The notes below the pieces were generated by a model. The model ran no database searches. It saw only the letters and a program-made list of their open reading frames with translations, and had not been told where the DNA came from. 32,327 nt of DNA from an uncultured Lactobacillus sp. (GTDB lineage Bacteria > Bacillota > Bacilli > Lactobacillales > Lactobacillaceae): contig CALNAJ010000010.1 of NCBI GenBank assembly GCA_937874695.1, positions 1 to 32,327 on the forward strand, written 5' to 3'. Position numbers and translations under genes: made by a program. This document shows positions 23,875 through 30,105 of this stretch, one piece after another. Within the stretch, counting starts at the first letter, position 1. Each line of letters starts with the position of its first letter.

Positions 23875-25215
23875 TTAATTAAAGTAGCTTAAATCCGAAG
23901 CCAGCGTTGGATAAGCCGTAATCGTCTGGGCAATCTCTGCACTACCCATATGATTCTCAATCACGAAGTCCAGGTAGTTGACGAGCTGTTCGGCTTCACT
24001 GCTCAGGACCGCTGCGCCAACGATGTGTTGGGTCGTCCGATCCACGACCACCTTGATTCTCGCATGGGGATCTTGAATCCGCTGATAGCTGTACCAGTGG
24101 GTCAGATCAAGATCAGTAACCTGATACTTATCCGGTGCCGCTACGGCCTCAGCCGTCGTCACACCCAATTGAGCCAGTTGTGCCTTGCCATAGACCACGG
24201 ATGGAATCGTGGGATACACGATATCCGGTGAATCGCAGGTCGTCAGCGTTTGAGTCAGGTAGCGACCTTCAAAACCAGCGACCGGTGTCAATTTAGGCTG
24301 GGGCCGATCGACCACATCGCCCAACGCAAAGATATGCGGATTGGTCGTCTGTAGATTGCCATTGACCGTGATACCATGCGCCGTCGTGGCCACGTTGACG
24401 CGGTCCAGGTGCAGGTCATCCACGACCGGCTTGCGGCCAGCGGTAGCGAAGACCATCCCCGTCGTCCAACTATCTCCAACGGTCGTCGTGACCTTGAACT
24501 GGTCATCGGCAGGAGCAACGGTCGTAATCGTCGTATTCAGTTGCACGTCGACGCCTTCTGCCCTGAGCCGTTCCAACAGGTCGTTGACCAGGTCGCCATC
24601 AAAGGCGCGCAGTGGCCGGTCGCTGTGGTGGATCAGGTGAACGCGGCTCCCAGCAGCGTTAGCAATTGACGCCAGTTCAACGCCCACGTAGCCCGCTCCC
24701 ATCAGGGTAATGTCGGCTGGTAGATTATCCAAGTCTAAAAATTCATTACTGGTATTCAACCATTCAGCCCCATCGATGGCGGGAATCCGTGGCTCCTGAC
24801 CGGTCGCCACGATCCAATTGGCCGAATTGAGCTGGTCGTCACCGACCGTCAGCGTGCCATCGGCATTGAAGCTGGCTGCGCCATGGAACGTGGCAATCTT
24901 AGCCGCTTCCAGGCCGCCGTGCGTCCCTTCCGGAATCTTGGTCGTGTAGGCACGTTTAGCTGCCATCAGGGACGGCCAATCGAGCTGTGGCACACTGGTT
25001 AGACCGTGGCCTTGCAGGGCTTCTGCACGGCCCTGTGCCTCGACTGCGGCCATCAGAATTTTCTTGGGATCACAGCCCCGATTGGGACACGTTCCACCCC
25101 AGAGATCTTTTTCAACGACGGCAACGCTCAGTCCTTGTGCGTGTAAACCATACGCTGCGGCTAACCCACCGGGGCCGCCACCAATCACAACGATATCGAA
25201 CTCTTGCATCTGCAT
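23875..25215 (-). CDS. Glutathione reductase-like FAD/NAD(P) disulfide oxidoreductase
   Basis: A two-dinucleotide-fold flavoprotein of the pyridine nucleotide-disulfide oxidoreductase family (446 aa). It has the FAD loop GGGPGG (12-17), the redox pair in GGTCPNRGCDPKK (Cys43, Cys48), a second GAGYVGVELASIA loop for NAD(P)H, and the FALGDV FAD motif. In classical members the C terminus carries HPT....E, whose His and Glu protonate the thiolate. Here it reads TAYPTLASDL, with Tyr435 in place of His and Ser440/Asp441 at or beside the Glu position. It may be a divergent thiol-disulfide reductase with altered chemistry. An ATG six bases later (25209) is also possible. It is monocistronic. Confidence 0.88.
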   Translation of the reverse strand: MQMQEFDIVVIGGGPGGLAAAYGLHAQGLSVAVVEKDLWGGTCPNRGCDPKKILMAAVEAQGRAEALQGHGLTSVPQLDWPSLMAAKRAYTTKIPEGTHGGLEAAKIATFHGAASFNADGTLTVGDDQLNSANWIVATGQEPRIPAIDGAEWLNTSNEFLDLDNLPADITLMGAGYVGVELASIANAAGSRVHLIHHSDRPLRAFDGDLVNDLLERLRAEGVDVQLNTTITTVAPADDQFKVTTTVGDSWTTGMVFATAGRKPVVDDLHLDRVNVATTAHGITVNGNLQTTNPHIFALGDVVDRPQPKLTPVAGFEGRYLTQTLTTCDSPDIVYPTIPSVVYGKAQLAQLGVTTAEAVAAPDKYQVTDLDLTHWYSYQRIQDPHARIKVVVDRTTQHIVGAAVLSSEAEQLVNYLDFVIENHMGSAEIAQTITAYPTLASDLSYFN

Positions 25216-25375
25216 GAACCTTCCCTTCTTGGAAAACCCGATAGAATCTGGCTAACATCATGCTTTAGCCAATGCAATCCTATCAATCGGTCACTACCTG
25301 TCGGGCAAATTCGTGTCAGCTCAAGGTACTCTGACTTTTACCCAGCTATATGGTCAATTCTAGCACGGAACCGGG

Positions 25376-26644
25376 TTATTCCTGCCCAATTTGCCCATTT
25401 ACCTTTTCACGATGCAGTGTCCTGACGAGTTGGTAGCCTGTGTAGCAGATGACGAGCACCCCGGTAATCAGGTAGACCGGTCCGGCCGGAAAGTTCTGGA
25501 AGAAGGCCCCGTAGGCGATGGTGCCCGCAGGTAAGGCCAGCGTCATCAGCGTGCTAAACGTTGACCCCACACGGCCGAGAAGCTTGGTCGGCACCGTCAT
25601 CTGCATGTAGACCGACATCGGCGTATTGATGAATGCGAGGACCAGTCCAATGGCGACGGCCCAGACAATCAAGCCAACCACCAGATAGTTACCGGTCAGC
25701 GTGCTGAGGAAGATGATGCCCAACAGGGTAATCCCGACCCCGGTCAGCACGCACAGCCGGAGTACCGCGAGAAGTACTTTTTTAAATGACGGCAATACGG
25801 AAAGGATCAGGTTGCCCACCAGGATTCCCCCGGCAAAACCACTCATGACCAGGCTTAAATTTGCATTTCCCAGATGCCGCTCCTGCACGATGGCATACGG
25901 TAAGCCGACGTCGATTGAACTCAGTAGAAAGTTCAGCCCGACCCCTAGTACAACGACCGCCCGAAGTGTGAGGTGATTTTTGATGTAGACCAGGCCAATC
26001 TTGAATTGTTGCCACTCACCGCCATCCGTATCCGGCACATCCTCGGCTGGGAGCGGATAAAAACGCATGCTTAGCGCGATCAAGAGGACCACTGCCTCGG
26101 CCGCTATTTCCACGCGAATGATTCCGGTAAAGCCAATCCACCCGTACAATGCCGCGGCCAAGATCGGTGACAGCAGCTGAATGCCGGCCGTAGCCGCCTG
26201 TTCGATGGTTGCGAGCGTCTTGACGTGCTTGTCGTTGACCAGCTCATGCACCGCCGCGGTAAACGTTGTATTGGTCACCTTGTCGCAACAGGCAATGACG
26301 ACCAGCAACAACACCGCCAATAGCATGGGATCGTTGATGTTGGCCGTCAATACGGCATACAGCACCAAGGCCACGATGACCGTTGATTTACTCAGTAAGA
26401 TCAGGGGCTTGTGGCGCCGCCGATCCACGAGATTTCCCACCGGCATGACTAATAATAAGCCAATCAAGGGATAGATGATGGATCCGAGGCCAAAGCTAAT
26501 GGCCGAATGTGTCCGGTGGAGCAACATCAGCCCCATCGCAAAGCTGAAGGTATCTCCACCCAGCGTACTAATGATATCGCTGCTTGCCGCCTTGACGATT
26601 TGAATCGTCGACTGCCGATTACTGATTTGAACAGATTCAGCCAT
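25376..26644 (-). CDS. MFS transporter
   Basis: A 422-residue protein with about twelve membrane segments and the MFS loop motif between segments 2 and 3 (GNLVDRRRHKPLIL, the G-x-x-x-D-R-x-G/R type). The overall look is of MFS drug or macrolide efflux pumps (AISFGLGSIIYPLIGLLL at the start; SVYMQMTVPTKLLGRVGS in the second half, as in MefA/YfmO-like proteins). The substrate is unknown. The open frame extends to 26800; the ATG at 26644 is chosen because AAGGGGG precedes it by nine bases and membrane segment 1 then begins normally. It is divergent from an Rgg regulator, which may control it. Confidence 0.88.
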   Translation of the reverse strand: MAESVQISNRQSTIQIVKAASSDIISTLGGDTFSFAMGLMLLHRTHSAISFGLGSIIYPLIGLLLVMPVGNLVDRRRHKPLILLSKSTVIVALVLYAVLTANINDPMLLAVLLLVVIACCDKVTNTTFTAAVHELVNDKHVKTLATIEQAATAGIQLLSPILAAALYGWIGFTGIIRVEIAAEAVVLLIALSMRFYPLPAEDVPDTDGGEWQQFKIGLVYIKNHLTLRAVVVLGVGLNFLLSSIDVGLPYAIVQERHLGNANLSLVMSGFAGGILVGNLILSVLPSFKKVLLAVLRLCVLTGVGITLLGIIFLSTLTGNYLVVGLIVWAVAIGLVLAFINTPMSVYMQMTVPTKLLGRVGSTFSTLMTLALPAGTIAYGAFFQNFPAGPVYLITGVLVICYTGYQLVRTLHREKVNGQIGQE

Positions 26645-26710
26645 TCGTGATTGCCCCCTTCGTTTGCATCGTTGCTCATTATTGTAGTCGCAATTGCCGC
26701 CGATTAATCC

Positions 26711-26716
26711 TATAAT
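26711..26716 (+). promoter_or_regulatory. Possible -10 of the rgg-type regulator gene
   Basis: A perfect TATAAT lies 40 bases before the regulator ATG, but the -35 position (TCGCAA) is poor, as expected for an activated promoter. On the other strand TACAAT (26681-26686) could serve the MFS gene. The two promoters would overlap in this 112-base divergent region. Confidence 0.4.
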
Positions 26717-26756
26717 ATGTAGCAAATATGCCACATCCCTGAAAGGAGCGCTTGCC

Positions 26757-27650
26757 ATGTCCACCATCGGCTCAACTTTAAAACAGATTCGCCAGGCCAA
26801 GGGGGTTACCCAGAAAGAAGTCTACGGAGCGATTGTCTCCCGATCCTTTGCGAGTCGCCTAGAAAGCGGTCAACACGACCTCGCTGCGGAAAAGCTCTTT
26901 GCGATTCTGGATCGGTTAGGCGTCAGTGCCAACGAATTTCGCTTCATTCAAAACGACTACCAACCAACCGCGACCGAGTTGGCCCGTAGTCAGGTCATGT
27001 TGGCCTACGACCAGCAGAACTTTCCCCGAATCAGCCATCTTGCAGCGCAATACGCCCACAGTGAGAATCCCGCCGAACAGCGCATAGCGGTCGTCGCCAA
27101 TACACTGATGATGGCCTTTGACCACCGCACCATGGTCATCACCCCGGCGATGGAAACACTGTGGCAACAGGTCGCGCTGACCAAGACTTGGACGCTCCAG
27201 GAGATTGACTTCGGTTCGATTCTGCTCGTCTTGACAAGTCTGAAGCACACGCCAATCGCCGCGACGATTCGCAAGTACCACCTGGCTTGCGACCGCTACG
27301 TCTCAGCGGCAGCTGACCCCTTTCACGTTATGGATTCACGGGCATCCTTCGACCTAGTCGCGCTACAACAGTTACTGAGTGAAAAGGACTATCCCGCAGC
27401 ACGCGCCTTCAAGTCTCAGCTATTGGCTGGCCACACGGAACACTTGACCAGCGACGGTATCCTTGATCAGCAACTGTCGCTGTGGCTCTGGGAGAGTTAT
27501 TTCGGGGAGACAGCTCGTGCGCAATCCCTGGGTGATGCCCTTCGACAGATGCCGACGCCCCGCTTTCGACTGGGGATTCATGCCCTCCTGCGTGCCTGGG
27601 AAGATCGGGCGAAGCTGTACCACCAGCGAGATGCCGACGTCAACCGTTAA
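26757..27650 (+). CDS. Rgg/GadR/MutR family transcriptional regulator
   Basis: A 297-residue protein with an N-terminal XRE-type helix-turn-helix (IGSTLKQIRQAKGVTQKEVY, then VSRSFASRLESGQHDL, residues about 5-60). A long helical C-terminal domain of the kind that binds peptides in Rgg proteins follows. Rgg proteins often act with a short exported pheromone; no such small gene is seen in the 112-base divergent gap. The start follows GAAAGGAG; the open frame extends to 26694. Divergence from the MFS gene suggests control of that transporter, which is inference. The small membrane DUF3290 gene follows after 51 bases on the same strand. Confidence 0.88.
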   Translation: MSTIGSTLKQIRQAKGVTQKEVYGAIVSRSFASRLESGQHDLAAEKLFAILDRLGVSANEFRFIQNDYQPTATELARSQVMLAYDQQNFPRISHLAAQYAHSENPAEQRIAVVANTLMMAFDHRTMVITPAMETLWQQVALTKTWTLQEIDFGSILLVLTSLKHTPIAATIRKYHLACDRYVSAAADPFHVMDSRASFDLVALQQLLSEKDYPAARAFKSQLLAGHTEHLTSDGILDQQLSLWLWESYFGETARAQSLGDALRQMPTPRFRLGIHALLRAWEDRAKLYHQRDADVNR

Positions 27651-27661
27651 CCATGTGCTTG

Positions 27662-27670
27662 TGCTAAAAT
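27662..27670 (+). promoter_or_regulatory. Extended -10 promoter of the DUF3290-DUF421 operon
   Basis: TGC-TAAAAT (27662-27670) lies 32 bases before the DUF3290 ATG. The -35 region inside the end of the regulator gene is weak, and no terminator separates the two units. Confidence 0.5.
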
Positions 27671-27701
27671 AATCCCTAGTAATTGTTAGAGGGGGAACAC
27701 G

Positions 27702-28148
27702 ATGACATTCTATACGTATAGCTATCTCACGACTCACCATAGTACGTGGCAGTACGTGCGGATTGGCCTGCTGATTGCGCTATTGATCGTCTTCATCGGC
27801 CTATTCATGCACTACTTGCGAAACCAGTGGAACGTCAAATATAAAGATCTTAGTATTATCACCGCAACGTTATTATTACTGGTCCTCGGCCTGCAAATCA
27901 ACAGTCTGGTCTCGCTCCAATCAGCAACCAAACAAACCGGTCAAATCACCGCGACCGTCCAGCAGGTAGCCCAGCAACTCAGGGTTAAGCCGGCCAAGCT
28001 CAGCATCAACGCCACCACGACTGGCAGTGACCTACTGGTGAAGTCGCCCAAGGGTTACTACCGTCTGGATTACAACTCGGATGGATCGGCGTTCGTGCTG
28101 GAAAAAATCACGTTGGAGAATCCCAAGATCACGCTGGTAAAGGAGTAG
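27702..28148 (+). CDS. DUF3290 family membrane protein
   Basis: A 148-residue protein with two N-terminal membrane segments (IGLLIALLIVFIGLFMHYL and LSIITATLLLLVLGLQINSL) and an extracytoplasmic or cytosolic beta-rich domain (SINATTTGSDLLVKSPKGYY, LDYNSDGSAFVLEKI). The pattern and the DUF421 gene three bases downstream are typical of the DUF3290 family in lactobacilli. Function is unknown; the conserved pairing suggests the two proteins form a membrane complex. GAGGGGG precedes the ATG. Confidence 0.88.
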   Translation: MTFYTYSYLTTHHSTWQYVRIGLLIALLIVFIGLFMHYLRNQWNVKYKDLSIITATLLLLVLGLQINSLVSLQSATKQTGQITATVQQVAQQLRVKPAKLSINATTTGSDLLVKSPKGYYRLDYNSDGSAFVLEKITLENPKITLVKE

Positions 28149-28151
28149 GCC

Positions 28152-28790
28152 ATGTTTGTATATTCGGATGTATTTATTAAGTTAGTTGTTGGTTTCTTAT
28201 TTATGACGTTATTGATCAACTTTTCCGGTAAGGGTAATCTGGCCCCGACCTCGGCAATCGATCAGGTTCAGAACTACGTCTTAGGGGGTATTGTCGGGGG
28301 AGTCATCTACAACTCCGCCGTGACCCTCCTGCAATTTGTACTGGTGTTGCTGATCTGGTCACTGCTTATTCTGGTCACCCGTTATCTAAAGATTCATGTC
28401 AGAGTGATCGGTAAATTTATCGACGGCGGCCCCATCACCGTGATTCGTGACGGCAAGCTGTTGGTGCACAACTGCCTGAAGGCCAACCTCTCAGCCAAAG
28501 AAATTGATTTCAAATTACGGACAGCTGGCGTCTATCAAATCGACGAGGTCAAGCGGGCTATCGTGGAACAAAATGGTAGTCTGACCGTACTGCGTCAGGG
28601 TGACGGCTCGATTCGTTACCCGATTATTGTCGACGGTCAGATTGACCAAGACGTGCTGGAACTGATGAATCACGATGAGTCCTGGTTGCTGGATCAACTG
28701 CAGCAGCACGGCGTCCAAAATATTCGTGACGTCTATATGGCGAAGTACGAGAATCACCAGTTTGAGATTACGCGCTACGACGAGGCCTAG
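28152..28790 (+). CDS. DUF421 (YetF-like) membrane protein
   Basis: A 212-residue protein with three N-terminal membrane segments (FIKLVVGFLFMTLLINF, YVLGGIVGGVIYNSAVT, LLQFVLVLLIWSLLILVT), then the conserved cytosolic YetF domain: KFIDGGPITVIRDGKLL, LKANLSAKEIDFKLRTAGV and VKRAIVEQNGSLTVLRQGD. Bacillus YetF-family proteins carry two such C-terminal subdomains and are loosely linked to stress and spore phenotypes; no reaction is known. The start is three bases after the DUF3290 stop, with AAAGGAG inside the end of that gene, so translation is coupled. Confidence 0.92.
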   Translation: MFVYSDVFIKLVVGFLFMTLLINFSGKGNLAPTSAIDQVQNYVLGGIVGGVIYNSAVTLLQFVLVLLIWSLLILVTRYLKIHVRVIGKFIDGGPITVIRDGKLLVHNCLKANLSAKEIDFKLRTAGVYQIDEVKRAIVEQNGSLTVLRQGDGSIRYPIIVDGQIDQDVLELMNHDESWLLDQLQQHGVQNIRDVYMAKYENHQFEITRYDEA

Positions 28791-28887
28791 GTACCCTAGC
28801 AATACTGTGAGCGACGTCCGTTACCCGGTTATCTATTTGCCCTAAAAGTGGTACGCTGATTGTAAGAAATTCGAGGAGGGACTTCGC

Positions 28888-29418
28888 ATGGCCGCAGACC
28901 GCTTGCTAGAAAAATGGCAAATTTATAACCGACAGCTCCAATGTATGGGTACCCGACGCCGCGAAGAGACGTTAGCGCCCGGTGAATATCACCTGGTCGT
29001 CAATGCTTTCATCTTCAATACGACTGGTCAGGTATTGTTGCAGCAACGCTCCCCCAATAAGCTGTATTTCCCCAGTTACTGGGATTCTTCGGTCGGCGGG
29101 TCCGTGCGAGCTGGCGAGACAATTATCACGGCGATGCACCGCGAAATGGCGGAGGAAATCGGATGGGACATCCCCGTGGCGGCGGCCGACAACTATCTGA
29201 TAACGCCCCACTCCCACTGGGTCAGCGCTTGGTTTGCCTTTCAAACGGGTCACGCTGCAGCTGACTTCACTGTCCAACACGACGAATTGCAGCAAGTCGC
29301 GTTCTTTGATCGCCCGGCGGCCCATGCCCACCTTCACCAGATTGGCTTCGATCCCTATACGGCGGAGCTGGACCGTGCTTGGGCTCATCTGCAGTTGGCG
29401 ACCAACCAGCAAAATTAG
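28888..29418 (+). CDS. NUDIX hydrolase (YfcD/IDI-like)
   Basis: The 176-residue protein has a complete Nudix box, G-x5-E-x7-REMAEEIGW, in the stretch after SSVGGSVRAGE (about residues 71-93). The upstream part, with LVVNAFIFNTTGQVLLQQRS and YFPSYWDSS, resembles the YfcD and type I isopentenyl-diphosphate isomerase group, where the enzyme acts on a diphosphate-bearing small molecule. Lactobacilli use the mevalonate pathway (mvaA is in this window), so an isoprenoid link is thinkable, but IDI-specific Cys and Glu residues were not verified. The ATG follows GAGGAGGG by seven bases. It stands alone before a terminator. Confidence 0.88.
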   Translation: MAADRLLEKWQIYNRQLQCMGTRRREETLAPGEYHLVVNAFIFNTTGQVLLQQRSPNKLYFPSYWDSSVGGSVRAGETIITAMHREMAEEIGWDIPVAAADNYLITPHSHWVSAWFAFQTGHAAADFTVQHDELQQVAFFDRPAAHAHLHQIGFDPYTAELDRAWAHLQLATNQQN

Positions 29419-29444
29419 CACTCATGATTTATAAGTTTTTGCGT

Positions 29445-29474
29445 CGAACGGGTCTGAGCGGTTCGGCCTTTTTT
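29445..29474 (+). terminator. Terminator of the NUDIX gene
   Basis: CGAAC/GTTCG arms around an 11-base partly paired loop are followed by GCC and TTTTTT, 27 bases past the stop codon. Confidence 0.65.
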
Positions 29475-29512
29475 AACGTAAGCGTGCGCTCAAAAATACA
29501 TATGTTTGCAAG

Positions 29513-29550
29513 AAAGGGAACCACGGCACAATGGCCGTGGTTCCCTTTTC
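29513..29550. terminator. Strong bidirectional terminator
   Basis: A perfect 15-pair stem (29513-29527 with 29534-29548, from AAAGGGAACC to GGTTCCCTTT) has a six-base loop and flanking A- and T-runs. It separates the NUDIX gene from the intergenic stretch before the adhesin gene. Confidence 0.85.
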
Positions 29551-29596
29551 TCAAGCACGATTGGCCACTCCCCAGTAACCAATCGCTTATTCATTT

Positions 29597-29664
29597 ATAC
29601 CAGCTAAACGTGATGTTCTGTGAGAACTTATCTGAACCACAGACACGTCTCCCCTTGCTGGTAT
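29597..29664. other. Long compound hairpin, possible small RNA
   Basis: Three nested perfect stems: ATACCAGC/GCTGGTAT (29597-29604, 29657-29664), ACGTG/CACGT (29608-29612, 29644-29648) and CTGTG/CACAG (29618-29622, 29638-29642). No U-run follows on either strand. It lies just downstream of a 17-codon minus-strand ORF. Its role is unknown. Confidence 0.4.
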
Positions 29665-29676
29665 TGTGACGCGGCC

Positions 29677-29730
29677 TTACCCCGTAGCCAGACCCAGCAA
29701 AGTGTCATTAATAACAACGCTTATCAGCAT
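29677..29730 (-). CDS. Possible 17-residue hydrophobic peptide
   Basis: The minus strand encodes MLISVVINDTLLGLATG. Its ATG lies seven bases after a near-perfect SD GGGAGG (29738-29743), and TTGACG lies about 40 bases further upstream. Length and hydrophobicity recall small membrane peptides such as type I toxins, but no known family matches and the evidence is only the ribosome site. The rest of 29551-30105 shows nothing I can identify apart from the hairpins listed. Confidence 0.25.
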   Translation of the reverse strand: MLISVVINDTLLGLATG

Positions 29731-29943
29731 ACCAGGTCCTCCCAGAAAAGGAAATACATTCCGATTTAGAACGTCAAATCTGGAAATTTTGCCGGTTAAA
29801 CTTGCATTGGAATGCCTATTCATCGACATCTATCCGTCGTATTTAAGTCGACAAACGCCGGTATGGCTGCGATTCGCCACATAATCAAGTTGGGCCCGTT
29901 TCGTCTTATATTTTCCACAGCCTCACGACATGACTTTATACCC

Positions 29944-29979
29944 AAAAAGGAACCGCGATAGGCTTACCGCAGTTCCTTT
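29944..29979 (-). terminator. Terminator of the adhesin gene
   Basis: On the minus strand AAAGGAAC/GTTCCTTT arms with an inner partly paired GC-rich section are followed by TTTTT-GGG. It lies about 125 bases past the stop of the repeat protein gene. Its sequence resembles the stem at 29513. Confidence 0.65.
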
Positions 29980-30105
29980 GAACTCACCACCATAGTCATT
30001 CGTGATGCGTATATTCCTGACTTGGCTACCTCATTAAGCAAACGTAACCGTCTATCAGGTCTCACCGATTGTTGCCCTAGTCATTTTTTAATTTTTGGGA
30101 CTGCT

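Noticed and set aside
25249..25271. TGGCTAA/TTAGCCA hairpin between the flavoprotein and MFS genes
   Set aside because: Seven pairs with a nine-base loop but no U-run on either strand, so it is not called a terminator.
28791..28887. Promoter for the NUDIX gene
   Set aside because: TTGCCC and TGTAAG-like hexamers exist but spacing and match are too poor to list.
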